The notes under the pieces are model-generated. The model was not told where the DNA came from. It saw only the letters and a list, made by a program, of their open reading frames with translations, and did no database searches. A stretch of DNA of 64,000 nucleotides from an uncultured Mycoplasmatota bacterium. Its GTDB lineage: Bacteria; Bacillota_I; Bacilli_A; RF39; UBA660. The position numbers and the translations under genes were made by a program. Positions 45,401 through 53,185 of this stretch are shown here, piece after piece. Every line of letters starts with the position of its first letter. The stretch's first letter is position 1. Location of the stretch: assembly GCA_900546275.1 (NCBI GenBank), contig URCH01000005.1:1-64000 (forward strand), written 5' to 3'.

Positions 45401-46191
45401 TTCAAGTAACAGCAGAAGATGGAAAAACAGTAAAAAATTATAAAATAACTTATACAAAAACAGCTTCAACAAATGCATATTTAAGTAACATAATAGTAAG
45501 TAAAGGAAATTTATCATTCAACAAAAATACTTTTGCTTATACTGTAAATGTTGATAGAACAGTTTCTTCAATAGATGTAACTGCAATGACTGAAGATAGT
45601 ACAGCTATCATGAAAATAAATGGAGTGACATATACATCTCCACATACAATAACTATTTCTCCACTTGATGCTGGTACAACTGAATTAATAATTTTGAATA
45701 CAGCTCAAAATGGTACTGTACTAACATATAGAGTAACTATCATAAAAGAAGCAGATCCTGCAAGTACAATAACATCAAATGTTTTTGGTCATAAAATAGC
45801 TAATGGTTATATAAAAACTGTTAAACTTGGAATAACTGGATTAGACTTAAAAAATCAATTAGATAATGAAAATAAATATCTTGAGATTTGGTCTTCTGAT
45901 GAAACAAGAAAAATAAATGACAATGATACCTTAGCTACAGGAATGATAGTTAAATTAATAATAGATAATGAAGAAAAAGATAGAAAATATATTGTAATTA
46001 AAGGTGATACATCTGGTGATGGTGAAATAGACTTATTTGATGCAGTAAAAATCTTAAATCATTATTTAGTTCGTACATTATTAGATGGTGCATATAAAGA
46101 AGCAGCATATGTAAACGATGATACAGAAATAGATTTATTTGACTCAGTAATGATTTTAAATCATTATTTAGGAAGAATATCATTACACTAG
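39484..46191 (+). CDS. cadherin-like repeat protein with C-terminal dockerin and possible cohesin-like N-domain
   Basis: 2235 aa. Signal peptide to about 30 (CFTNAKADT). Residues 35-215 are a beta-sandwich domain with the feel of a divergent cohesin (VILTILNY, SGIIGGSFVDSED, TEETELLYFFLKI, SATGTIPIEF). Then about twenty cadherin-like repeats (SNDATLSxLxVxG, ITVTAEDG, YTINVTR). Near 2100-2170 is a small domain NGYIKTVKLGITGLDLKNQL that precedes the C-terminal dockerin (about 2178-2235): loop 1 DTSGDGEIDLFD is perfect, loop 2 YVNDDTEIDLFD has Tyr in place of the first Asp. It is first in an operon with two cohesin-bearing membrane proteins (gap 10 bp to the next). If the N-domain is a cohesin, the protein is an adaptor. 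Confidence 0.87.
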   Translation: MKNDKKYFKHICSLFILFITICFTNAKADTAHNLNIKMIKCDESKYNSFATQNDYKSCYNDYVSGKLSSYVINTGDEVDTGTVILTILNYTPGSPQVITSINTRLNIDTDVLTPIVKTNGSLLYYQTTYWPEDSNYSTSFNYNSTSGIIGGSFVDSEDVPLTEETELLYFFLKINDSATGTIPIEFSKKPGDNDMTDFDGNQYEFTTTDANVKIPGESLSHDASLGTLTVTNGSTTYPLSPEFVSGSVDNKSYTAVVPNDIEYINLNATANHSKASILSGILGKNNINVGENSFTITVTSEFGNIEVYTLNVYRLSNDATLSSINLTNGISFGNLISGTYSYSTTIPYAITSTSVSATPTHANAYVDSGLGTWNLSNSGTLSNNKVLVVKAENCLSKYSSVPGNSCTSQNYNLTINRQAASDNSYLKSLTVDGVSVSDFNKTKQEYDLGTVANNKSSMLLNGLVDDTGKASVSGLGTVNLNIGENNFTITVTAEDKSTREYKIKVYRLSNENKLSSLTITSSPQATMSPAFTSTFNGTYTYNYDATVTDITVSATVLDTGKASVSIYDLEKGESSSSATLNTQSKTFGIETKNVYVVVTAEDGTVNTYTIDLTRTKSSDNSLKSLIIDNGTLTPSFNSTTRTYTAEVEGNVTSINVNAIPNSLYGKIKSITGNTNLNFGNNQIEIIVEAENGNTASYIINVTRKQYDISTLDDIKIDGVSIENFNKDTKEYDLKTVNFEKDSINIETTKSNSYATVSGDGLVSLKTGDNKIVITVTAQNGIDKSEYVLNLYREKNNDTSISNLKVKGIEAKNTDVGIYEVTVPNDVTILTPSDVIFDYPSDATIVKSQTLTLLTTEVNDYRFKVIAEDSTEQEYSIKVTRTASNDSSLNKVTLIIGNDDSRYCLMDSDNTCRIEVPVDTLQFTLETDIASTASVVPSDDTVHSMPASESSKSITLTVTAEDGTTTVYTVNVERQKSSNANLSDLKVNGQTIEGFNSSKQTYEISVPGTIDKALIEATVEDTDKAVITTDLSNQFDLEFDKQNKIEISVQAENKTVKTYTIYITRNHRQDITLKDLTINGVTISDFTSTKDEYTLSELPYNTHQLNIVATPNDELATKTGDGLVRINTGNNDITITVYAHDTSIYHDYVIHVSRKLNDDAGIKEISLSGNKATYNSSTKKYEVTVPNNIEEVNASNLIVNVNDPITSSDKKATVAFDTTPILTTSTNDITIKVTAEDGTVKDYILSVTRTKSNIATLDSLTVTNGSFNPSFSKDTFEYSVTVPVETTEFNVSGVTTESHANITSGVGHYTMTESSTRVEVVVVSEDLSVTNTYILNITRTKSSVNTLSDITVSEGTLTPTFASNKTSYTVNVAGDIDSIEIGATLTDSRAKILSGTGTHQLNVGSNTITIEVESESGAKQNYTINVIRAKKLNNNLATLKVDGISVKDFDKDTLEYTLDDVLYSKTSIDISATAEDEDATIEGVGTKGLKTGLNEFNIVVTAQNGDKKTYTIKINRAKNDNANLSLLAVSGYVLVPTFDSEIYDYEVTVDAIKEKLLASEVTAEPEDSNATVEKPEEISLSTTNDNYYIIKVTAENGNVKTYTIKVIRPKSSDATIKEVKLTGATISPTFTPNNKDYVLTVPYGKTDFRVEAIANVKTTTITGNGNYKLSDGKVIITSQAEDGTVLVYNFTIVEALSNDATLSDLNVSGYPLDKTFYSTTLNYSIGDLPYGTTQLRINATPNNALSTIEYYVDGVKQESNIVNIPEILGSKTISVKVLANDKVTTQTYNISYNIVASDNSYLSKLVSSVGTIDFIKTNSNYNITVDNEITSVDLTLETEDKNATITVNGATSFTPKTVTISDLNIGNNSISILVTAQNATTRTYNLVIKRLDKQASNDAYLSSLSVDGYEFDKEFTMNQEEYSIGQIPFETDKLTVNATANMGTSKISYLVNGIKQDSNVVTIPKIEGTSAIVVQVTAEDGKTVKNYKITYTKTASTNAYLSNIIVSKGNLSFNKNTFAYTVNVDRTVSSIDVTAMTEDSTAIMKINGVTYTSPHTITISPLDAGTTELIILNTAQNGTVLTYRVTIIKEADPASTITSNVFGHKIANGYIKTVKLGITGLDLKNQLDNENKYLEIWSSDETRKINDNDTLATGMIVKLIIDNEEKDRKYIVIKGDTSGDGEIDLFDAVKILNHYLVRTLLDGAYKEAAYVNDDTEIDLFDSVMILNHYLGRISLH

Positions 46192-46201
46192 GAGGTAAAG
46201 A

Positions 46202-48367
46202 ATGAAAAATAAAAAAAGTACAAAAATATTAATGACGTTAATTATCAGTCTTTCAACATTCTTTTATACGTCAATCGCAAAAGCTGCAACAGCTACTGTT
46301 GGATTCGATGGAAATTCAACAGTAAGTGTTGGTAGCAATATTACTATAAAAATGTATGTTACAGGAGGTAGTAATATAGATGGTGGAATAGTAAGTGTAG
46401 GTGGTAATTTAACATTTGATTCAAATTATTTAGAATATGTATCTGCAAAAGGTATTCAAACTCCATATGCATTTCAAATTAACACAAATGCAAATTACAT
46501 TATAGCCGGCTTAGATACTACATTATCAAATGGAATAACTTCGAAAACACAAGTGCTTACTATAACATTTAAAGCAAAGAAAAAAGGAACAACGCAGGTA
46601 AGTCTTACTAATGCAAAACTTAGCGATGTTTCATCAAAACTTTCAACAACAGTTGTTCCAAAAACAATAACTATAAATGATTCTAGTACAATTGTAGATC
46701 CAGGTAATACTAAAAGTAGTGATGCAACATTAAAAAGTTTATCAGCAAGAGGTTATACATTAAGCCCATCATTTAATCCAAATACTACTAGTTATACTAT
46801 AAAGGTACCAAATGATGTAAGTACTGTAAAATTAGATGGTAGTGTAAATAATAGTAATGCTAAAGTAAGTGGGCTTGGTAATATAAGTTTAACTGGGGAT
46901 ACAACAACTGCTACTATAAAAGTAACAGCAGAAGATGGAACAGTTAAAACTTATACAGTTAAAATAGAAAAAGAAAGTAAATCTACGGTTGAAAAAAGTA
47001 GTGATGCAACATTAAAAAAATTGGATGTAAGTGGATATACACTAACTCCTACATTTTCAAAAAATGTAACAACTTATTCAATGAAAGTAAAAAACAATAT
47101 TACAGCACTAAATGTAACAGCTATTGCTAATGATAAAAATGCTACTGTTTCAATTTCTGGAAATAAAAATTGGAAAGAAGGAAATAACACAATTACAATT
47201 CGTGTAACTGCTGAGGATGGTAGTGTTAATACATATATTGTAAATGTAGAAAGAGAAGTATCTAGTAGTAGTACAGTTGTAGCTACTAAATCTAGTGATA
47301 ATTATTTAAAAAAACTAATAATTAATTCACCATATGAATCTGATCAAGAATTTGATAAAAATATAAATAATTATAATATAACTGTACCAAATGAAGTAGA
47401 AAAATTAGATATTAAAGCTATTGCAAATAACACAAAATCAAAAGTAGAAATAACAGGAAATGAAGATTTTAAAGTTGGAAAAGTAAATGTAGTTGAAATT
47501 AAAGTAACAGCAGAAGATGGTAGTGTAAGAATTTATTCATTAAATGTAACACGTAGTATTGTAACAAGTGAAACAGATTTAAAAAATATTGAAATAGATG
47601 GTACTTCAATAAATCCTAAATTTGATCCAAATACTTTAGAATATACTACAAATGTTGATTCAAAAACAGATAAATTAGATATTAAAGCAACACCAAGTAA
47701 CAGTGATAGTAAAGTAGAAATAATAGGAAACGAAAACTTAAAAGAAGGACACAATACAGTATTGATTAAAGTTACAGATAAAGAAGGTTTTGTTAAATAT
47801 TATACAATTGATGTCGTAAAAGAAGCTTCTAAAACAGCAACTTCTAATTCAACATTGTTTGGATTAACTCCACTACAATTTGGATTTATGTTAGGATTAT
47901 TAAGTTTAATATTACTATTAATAATTCTAATAATAGTTTTATCTCGTAAAAAGAAAGAGCAAGAATCAAAAATCGCACCAGTTATAGAAGTTAAACCAGA
48001 ATTTAACTTTGGCTCTAAAAATTCAGATGATGATGTAATCCATGGTGATTATAATCAAAATAGTGATATAGATAATAAGGATACAACCCCAAAATCTATA
48101 CCGGAGCCAAAAATTAATGTGTATGACGCTGATTATGAGGATAATCTTCCATATGATCCATATGATGAAATAGTTACAAAAAGAGAAGTAATTGATGCCA
48201 TACATGAAGCGATGAAAACAAAAGATCCTTCAAAATTAAAGATGTTATTGCAACAAGATGCTTTGAATCAAGCAAAAAAAGAACTAAAGCAAAAAGAAGA
48301 AATGAATCAAAATAATGAATTAAATTCAGAGGAAACTAAAGAACAAATCGATGATGAATGGAGGTAA
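46202..48367 (+). CDS. membrane-anchored cohesin protein with cadherin-like repeats
   Basis: 721 aa. Signal peptide to AKAA (about 27), then a cohesin domain (about 30-155: VGFDGNSTVSVGSNITIKMY, GNLTFDSNYLEYVS, LTITFKAKKKGTTQVSL, typical of the dockerin-binding fold), four cadherin-like repeats (about 175-545), one transmembrane helix (about 556-583, LLSLILLLIILIIVLS) followed by RKKK, and a 135-aa acidic then Lys/Gln-rich cytoplasmic tail (DEIVTKREVIDAIHEAM). It should present the cohesin outside the cell and the tail inside. AGGAGGTAAAG precedes the ATG. The cytoplasmic tail is unusual for an anchor protein and may connect to internal partners. Confidence 0.88.
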   Translation: MKNKKSTKILMTLIISLSTFFYTSIAKAATATVGFDGNSTVSVGSNITIKMYVTGGSNIDGGIVSVGGNLTFDSNYLEYVSAKGIQTPYAFQINTNANYIIAGLDTTLSNGITSKTQVLTITFKAKKKGTTQVSLTNAKLSDVSSKLSTTVVPKTITINDSSTIVDPGNTKSSDATLKSLSARGYTLSPSFNPNTTSYTIKVPNDVSTVKLDGSVNNSNAKVSGLGNISLTGDTTTATIKVTAEDGTVKTYTVKIEKESKSTVEKSSDATLKKLDVSGYTLTPTFSKNVTTYSMKVKNNITALNVTAIANDKNATVSISGNKNWKEGNNTITIRVTAEDGSVNTYIVNVEREVSSSSTVVATKSSDNYLKKLIINSPYESDQEFDKNINNYNITVPNEVEKLDIKAIANNTKSKVEITGNEDFKVGKVNVVEIKVTAEDGSVRIYSLNVTRSIVTSETDLKNIEIDGTSINPKFDPNTLEYTTNVDSKTDKLDIKATPSNSDSKVEIIGNENLKEGHNTVLIKVTDKEGFVKYYTIDVVKEASKTATSNSTLFGLTPLQFGFMLGLLSLILLLIILIIVLSRKKKEQESKIAPVIEVKPEFNFGSKNSDDDVIHGDYNQNSDIDNKDTTPKSIPEPKINVYDADYEDNLPYDPYDEIVTKREVIDAIHEAMKTKDPSKLKMLLQQDALNQAKKELKQKEEMNQNNELNSEETKEQIDDEWR

Positions 48368-48372
48368 GGAAT

Positions 48373-50052
48373 ATGAAAAATATATTAAATAAAAAAATCA
48401 ATTTTCTTATTCTTTCCTTCTTTCTTTTTTTGTTTCCAGTACTAACTGCTAAAGCAGATGGAACTGCAACAACAGGAATAAGTGGAAATAGTAGTGTATA
48501 TGTTGGAAAAACAATAGATGTAGTATTATACGTTTCAACTAACGCACCAATAGCGGCATTTCAAGGAACTTTAAAATATGATACTTCAAAACTAGAACTT
48601 GTTAGTCAGACGTCATTGGCACCATATGAAATATCCTTAAATGGCTTTGTTATTGGAGGACTAGATTTAAGTGGAAATTCAGCAATAAATGGAAAGAAAA
48701 ATTTATTAAAACTAAGATTTAAGGCTAAGACTGTTGGAAACACCACTATTACTTTTTCAGGCCCAAAACAGCCAGGAATCAATAACACCTCAGTTTCAAC
48801 TTCTGGGGCAAGTAAAACCATTAGTATTACCAATCCACCTAGTACAAATAATAATTTAAGTAGTTTATCTGTAAGTAATGGAAGTATTAATTTTAATAAA
48901 AATACAACAAGTTATAATATATCTGTAGATACAAATGTTACAAGTATAAAAATATCTGCCACTGCTGAAGATAAAGGAGCTAGTGTCTCTGGAACTGGTA
49001 CAAAGAATTTAGGTTATGGTAATAATAAATTTAGTATAATTGTAACAGCTCCATCTGGAGATAAAAAAACATATACAATTACGGTAAATAGAAAAGATAA
49101 TCGTAGTAGCAACAATAAATTATCAAGCTTAAGTGTTGATGGCGCTGAATTAAGTCCTAAATTTAATTCAAATACAAAAAGTTATACTGTATCTGTTCCT
49201 TTTAGTATTTCAAGTTTAAAAATAAATGCAAAAGCAGATGATTCAAAATCAAAAGTAAGTATTTCTAATACAAGTATAAATGCAGAGGAAACAAAGGATA
49301 TTAATATAACAGTAACAGCAGAAAATGGTAGTACAAATACCTATGTAATACGTGCTACTAGGGGTAAGGATCCAAATAAAGTTCTTTCTAAAAATAATAA
49401 TTTGTCAAGTTTAAAAGTTTCTCAAGGAATATTAAGTCCGGCATTTAAAAAAGAACAAGATAAATATATTGTGTATCTTCCATATGAAGTCGATTCAATT
49501 AAAATTGATGCAACCGTAGAAGATACTAAATATGCAACTATAAAAATTGAAGGAGCAGAAAAGTTATCCACAGGAAATAATAATTACAAAATAATTGTAA
49601 CAGCAGAGGATGGTTCTACTAAAACATATACTGTTGTTGTATCAAGAGGATTGAATATGACTGAAGAATCTTTAAGTAGTAATGTATATTTAAAAAGTAT
49701 TACATTAAAAAAAGGTTCATTAAAAGAAAATTTTAATAAAGAAGTATTTGATTATACTTATACTGGAAGTGAAATTGAAGCTGTTCCTGAAGATGATAAA
49801 AGTACAGTTAATATAATAAATAGAAAAGACAAATCAATTATTATTGTAAAATCACAATCTGGTGATATTGGAGTTTATACGTTAACTAAATATAAATCTA
49901 ATTTTATAAATATCATTATTTATATACTTTTATCTTTAACAACAATTTTAAGTGCAACAGGATGTTATTTAATGAAAAACAAATTAAAAAAAATTAACCC
50001 TGATTTGAAAAATAAAAATAAGAAAAATAAAGTAAATATTGATAATAAATAA
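48373..50052 (+). CDS. membrane-anchored cohesin protein, shorter paralogue
   Basis: 559 aa from ATG 48373, chosen because GGAGG at 48360-48364 is ideally placed for it and lies too close to serve the in-frame ATG at 48358. Signal peptide to AKAD; cohesin domain (about 28-150: SSVYVGKTIDVVLYVS, GTLKYDTSKLELVS, LLKLRFKAKTVGNTTITF); four cadherin-like units (about 155-495); one C-terminal transmembrane helix (about 512-535) and a short Lys-rich tail. It is the last gene of the operon. Two cohesins for two dockerins in the same locus suggest paired or alternative docking. Confidence 0.88.
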   Translation: MKNILNKKINFLILSFFLFLFPVLTAKADGTATTGISGNSSVYVGKTIDVVLYVSTNAPIAAFQGTLKYDTSKLELVSQTSLAPYEISLNGFVIGGLDLSGNSAINGKKNLLKLRFKAKTVGNTTITFSGPKQPGINNTSVSTSGASKTISITNPPSTNNNLSSLSVSNGSINFNKNTTSYNISVDTNVTSIKISATAEDKGASVSGTGTKNLGYGNNKFSIIVTAPSGDKKTYTITVNRKDNRSSNNKLSSLSVDGAELSPKFNSNTKSYTVSVPFSISSLKINAKADDSKSKVSISNTSINAEETKDINITVTAENGSTNTYVIRATRGKDPNKVLSKNNNLSSLKVSQGILSPAFKKEQDKYIVYLPYEVDSIKIDATVEDTKYATIKIEGAEKLSTGNNNYKIIVTAEDGSTKTYTVVVSRGLNMTEESLSSNVYLKSITLKKGSLKENFNKEVFDYTYTGSEIEAVPEDDKSTVNIINRKDKSIIIVKSQSGDIGVYTLTKYKSNFINIIIYILLSLTTILSATGCYLMKNKLKKINPDLKNKNKKNKVNIDNK

Positions 50053-50058
50053 TATCAA

Positions 50059-50088
50059 TTAGTAAGTTTAATGCTTACTAATTTTTTT
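50059..50088 (+). terminator. terminator of cohesin operon
   Basis: Perfect 8-bp stem TTAGTAAG (50059-50066) / CTTACTAA (50074-50081), then seven T; the T-run touches the -35 of the next promoter. Confidence 0.9.
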
Positions 50089-50114
50089 GACAATTATTTA
50101 AATTATGATATAAT
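50087..50114 (+). promoter_or_regulatory. consensus promoter of HA-domain gene
   Basis: TTGACA (50087-50092), 16-bp spacer, TATAAT (50109-50114): both boxes are perfect. Confidence 0.85.
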
Positions 50115-50139
50115 ACATAGCATTCAAAGAAGGTATACT

Positions 50140-51075
50140 ATGAAAAATAATATAAAAGAAAGTTGGATGCATAAATATAGTTTAGCCAAAGCTTATTTTG
50201 AATATCATGGAAATTTAGAAATTTCACAAAGTTATAAAACACTTAATGGGTATGAATATTCTGAAGAAGGAATAGCATTAGGAACATGGATAACAAATCA
50301 ACGCCAAGCATATAAAGGAATGGGAAATTGTAAAATAACAGAAGAACAGATAAATTTGTTAGAAGAAATAGGAATGCGCTTTGAAACTAATTATAAAGAA
50401 AAAGAATGGAATAAAAAATATGAATTAGCTAAGACTTATTTTGAGCACAACAGAAATTTAGAAATTCCGCAAAGTTATAAAACATTAAATGGATATGAAT
50501 ATACAGAAGGCGGAATAGCTTTAGGGACATGGCTAAATACTCAACGTCAAGCATATAAAAATCAAGGTATTTATAAAATAACCGAAGAACAAATCAAATT
50601 ATTAGAAGAAATAGGAATGCACTTTGAAACACGTGATAATAATGAAGAATGGAATAAAAAATATGAACTAGCTAAGGCTTATTTTGAACATCATGGAAAT
50701 TTAGAAATTCCACAAAGTTATAAAACATTAAATGGATATGAATATGCAGAAGGCGGAATAGCTTTAGGGGTGTGGGTAATAACTCAACGTCAAGCATATA
50801 AAGGACAGGGTACCAATAAAATAACAGAAATTCAAATTAAACTATTAGAAGAAATAAGAATGAAATGGTTTTTAAAAATTGGAACTGATAAAAAAAATCA
50901 GGAAGAAATAATAACAGAAAAAAATAGTAAAAGAAAACAAATAGAAATGTTAAATAGAGTAAGAACATATTTAAATACACTAGATGAAAGCGAAGTATTA
51001 TCAAAAAAAGAAATTAATCAAGGAATGATGGATGTATTAAATAATAAAATAAAACGTTTAAAAATAAAAAAATAG
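50140..51075 (+). CDS. protein with three helicase-associated domains
   Basis: 311 aa from ATG 50140 (after AAAGAAGG and downstream of the predicted transcription start; the ORF open from 50071 would begin before the promoter). Three near-identical units of about 80 residues, each with W..KY.LAKAYFE, HGNLEIPQSYKTLNGYEY, GIALGTW, QRQAYK and ITEEQIKLLEEIGM, match the helicase-associated (HA) domain normally found in tandem behind DEAD helicases. No helicase is attached. A C-terminal coiled, Lys-rich helix follows (about 235-311). The HA domain is thought to bind nucleic acid; role here unknown. Confidence 0.82.
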   Translation: MKNNIKESWMHKYSLAKAYFEYHGNLEISQSYKTLNGYEYSEEGIALGTWITNQRQAYKGMGNCKITEEQINLLEEIGMRFETNYKEKEWNKKYELAKTYFEHNRNLEIPQSYKTLNGYEYTEGGIALGTWLNTQRQAYKNQGIYKITEEQIKLLEEIGMHFETRDNNEEWNKKYELAKAYFEHHGNLEIPQSYKTLNGYEYAEGGIALGVWVITQRQAYKGQGTNKITEIQIKLLEEIRMKWFLKIGTDKKNQEEIITEKNSKRKQIEMLNRVRTYLNTLDESEVLSKKEINQGMMDVLNNKIKRLKIKK

Positions 51076-51080
51076 TGAAT

Positions 51081-51107
51081 AGCAAGCTTTTAAAGTTTGC
51101 TTTTTTA
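51081..51107 (+). terminator. terminator of HA-domain gene
   Basis: Stem AGCAAGC (51081-51087) / GTTTGCT (51095-51101) with one G-U pair, T-run to 51106. Confidence 0.85.
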
Positions 51108-51123
51108 GGTTAATTAATACAAT

Positions 51124-51152
51124 TTGACAATTAAATATGTTTTTGATAGAAT
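51124..51152 (+). promoter_or_regulatory. promoter of adenylate-forming enzyme gene
   Basis: TTGACA (51124-51129), 17 bp, TAGAAT (51147-51152) with TGA extension. It rules out ATG 51137 as the start. Confidence 0.75.
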
Positions 51153-51175
51153 ACTCAAGAAAAAGAGGGGATTTT

Positions 51176-53134
51176 ATGGATGTTTTTAATGAATTATTAG
51201 AAAATATAAAAATTGAAAGGGAAAATGAAAAACCATGTTCTAAACCATATAAATGTGGAAATAAAATACCAAAAAAAATTCAAAAAGTTTTAGAAGAAAT
51301 TGATCAAAATAGAAATCATTCATGGGCTGTTGAAATGTATAACAGAAATGAAAAAAATATGAGTGCAGTAGCTTTATTTTATCGTGGAAATAAAATAACA
51401 TATAAAGAAATGTTTGAAAAAGCATTTATGTATGCTAAATCATTAAAAGCACTAGGATACAAGAAAGGTGATCAAATTCCAGTTTGTATTACTAATACTC
51501 CTGAGTTTATATATATGCTTTTAGCTATTAGTTTTATAGGTGCGCAAACACATGCAGTTGGAGAATGGTTTGATAAAGATTATTTAAAAGAAATATTAAA
51601 TAAAACAAATAGTGAAACTATATTTATTGATGATACATCATATGAGTCTATAAAAAATTCAATATGTGAAAGTAACATAAAAAGAATTGTTTGTTTTTCA
51701 TTAACAAATTCTTTAAAACAAGGTAATGAAAAAATAAATCCATATGCCGAAATAGAAAACAAATTTCATATAATAACAGATAATTTTGAATATATAAAAA
51801 GCGATTATAATGGAATAACATTTAATGAAGAAAATTTTATAAAAATGGGAGAAAATTATAAACAACAAGTAATAGAAAATGTTGATTTAAACGATATTTC
51901 TACTATAACATATACAAGTGGAACAACATCACCAGGACGTCCTAAAGGAGTTATTCAATCAAATAGAAGTTACATTACACTATCAAGATTTAAAGAATCA
52001 GATGTTTCTGGAATGCCTACTATGAAAAATTTAACAGTACTTGCTCATATACCAACATATACACATATGGAATTATCATGTGCAATATCAGATACATTAT
52101 ATTGTGGATGTACAATAGCGCTAGAACCATTTTATGATAAAAACTTCTTTCCATATTCACTTGTAATAAATAAACCAAACTTTGTATGTGCAAGTACAGG
52201 TTTCTGGGGTAATTTATGTAAACTATTAAACTTTGATGAATCATGGAAACACGTTAATATGCCTTACCTAATGATTCCAACAGTAACAGGAGAAGGATGC
52301 TCAGTTGGTGAAGAAAAATTCTTTAACTTTACAGCAAGAAAGCATAAATTTGGAACAGCAAAATTACCTTTCCCACTTTCACCAGTCACTTTTTCGATAG
52401 GTGGTGGAACAACAGAAAGTAGTGGGATTTTTGTAACACTATATAAATCATTACAAGAAAAAAAATTAAATCATTTAATAAAAAAAGAACGTTTGGGATT
52501 AAGACCATATAAATTTGCAGAAATTGAAGTACTAGATGAATTTGGAAACTATTGTGATATAGAAAAACCAGGATTATTAGTTGCTAAAAACCCTTGTGAA
52601 ATGACTGGGTATACAGATGAAAAATTAAATAAAAATACACACGTTGTTGATTCAAAAGGAGTTAGTTGGTTAAGTCTTGGAACATATGCATACAAAGACA
52701 AAACTGGTGGAATAAAAATGAAGGGTAGAATGGGTAGTGACTTAATTTTAAAAAACAACCATAAAATACCATATTACTATATAGAAGATACGATTTTATC
52801 AGACACAAAAAATATAATGTCTTGTTCAGTAGTTTCTAATAATGGAATTTTAATATGTCATATAGAATTTCAACCTTTTGCTCAAAAATCAAAAACAGAA
52901 ATAATCAAAAGCATAATCAATAGATTAGAAGCAAAATATGAAGAAGAAGTAACACAAAAGCTATACTTTAGATTTAGGGATAATGTAGAATCATTTCCTT
53001 TAGATCCAAGTGGAAAAAGAAGTATAAGTACATTAAGTAAAATAGGTATAGACGAAAAAACATTTTCATTTGAACAATGGAAGAAAAAATATACTGTGGA
53101 AAAAGAAAAAGTAAAAATCCTAGGAAAGAAATAA
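51176..53134 (+). CDS. AMP-binding acyl-CoA synthetase-like enzyme
   Basis: 652 aa from ATG 51176 (after GAGGGGATTTT). A class I adenylate-forming enzyme that activates a carboxylic acid with ATP. The P-loop-like signature TYTSGTTSPGRPKGVI is at about 243-258; the middle part has GGGTTESSG; the hinge region reads LGTYAYKDKTGGIKMKGRMGSDLI; the catalytic C-terminal lysine is probably that in PLDPSGKRSIS. The N-terminal 40 residues are extra. Substrate is unclear; a fatty or aryl acid is possible. The gene is single, with a promoter and terminator of its own, so context does not help. Confidence 0.85.
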   Translation: MDVFNELLENIKIERENEKPCSKPYKCGNKIPKKIQKVLEEIDQNRNHSWAVEMYNRNEKNMSAVALFYRGNKITYKEMFEKAFMYAKSLKALGYKKGDQIPVCITNTPEFIYMLLAISFIGAQTHAVGEWFDKDYLKEILNKTNSETIFIDDTSYESIKNSICESNIKRIVCFSLTNSLKQGNEKINPYAEIENKFHIITDNFEYIKSDYNGITFNEENFIKMGENYKQQVIENVDLNDISTITYTSGTTSPGRPKGVIQSNRSYITLSRFKESDVSGMPTMKNLTVLAHIPTYTHMELSCAISDTLYCGCTIALEPFYDKNFFPYSLVINKPNFVCASTGFWGNLCKLLNFDESWKHVNMPYLMIPTVTGEGCSVGEEKFFNFTARKHKFGTAKLPFPLSPVTFSIGGGTTESSGIFVTLYKSLQEKKLNHLIKKERLGLRPYKFAEIEVLDEFGNYCDIEKPGLLVAKNPCEMTGYTDEKLNKNTHVVDSKGVSWLSLGTYAYKDKTGGIKMKGRMGSDLILKNNHKIPYYYIEDTILSDTKNIMSCSVVSNNGILICHIEFQPFAQKSKTEIIKSIINRLEAKYEEEVTQKLYFRFRDNVESFPLDPSGKRSISTLSKIGIDEKTFSFEQWKKKYTVEKEKVKILGKK

Positions 53135-53149
53135 TCTTTCCTTTTTTTT
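53122..53149 (+). terminator. terminator of adenylate-forming enzyme gene
   Basis: Perfect 8-bp stem AGGAAAGA (53122-53129) / TCTTTCCT (53135-53142), T-run after; the stop codon lies in the loop. Confidence 0.9.
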
Positions 53150-53156
53150 GAATGAG

Positions 53157-53174
53157 TGGTAAAATCTACAATAG
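53157..53174 (+). promoter_or_regulatory. extended -10 of sensor kinase gene
   Basis: TGG TAAAAT followed by CTACAATAG; 17 of 18 bases equal the agrA promoter segment 5848-5865. Confidence 0.5.
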
Positions 53175-53185
53175 AGGTGTATGTT

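Noticed and set aside
24799..50052. Classical cellulosome gene cluster
   Set aside because: Cohesin and dockerin are present but no catalytic or carbohydrate-binding module was found in any of the four proteins.
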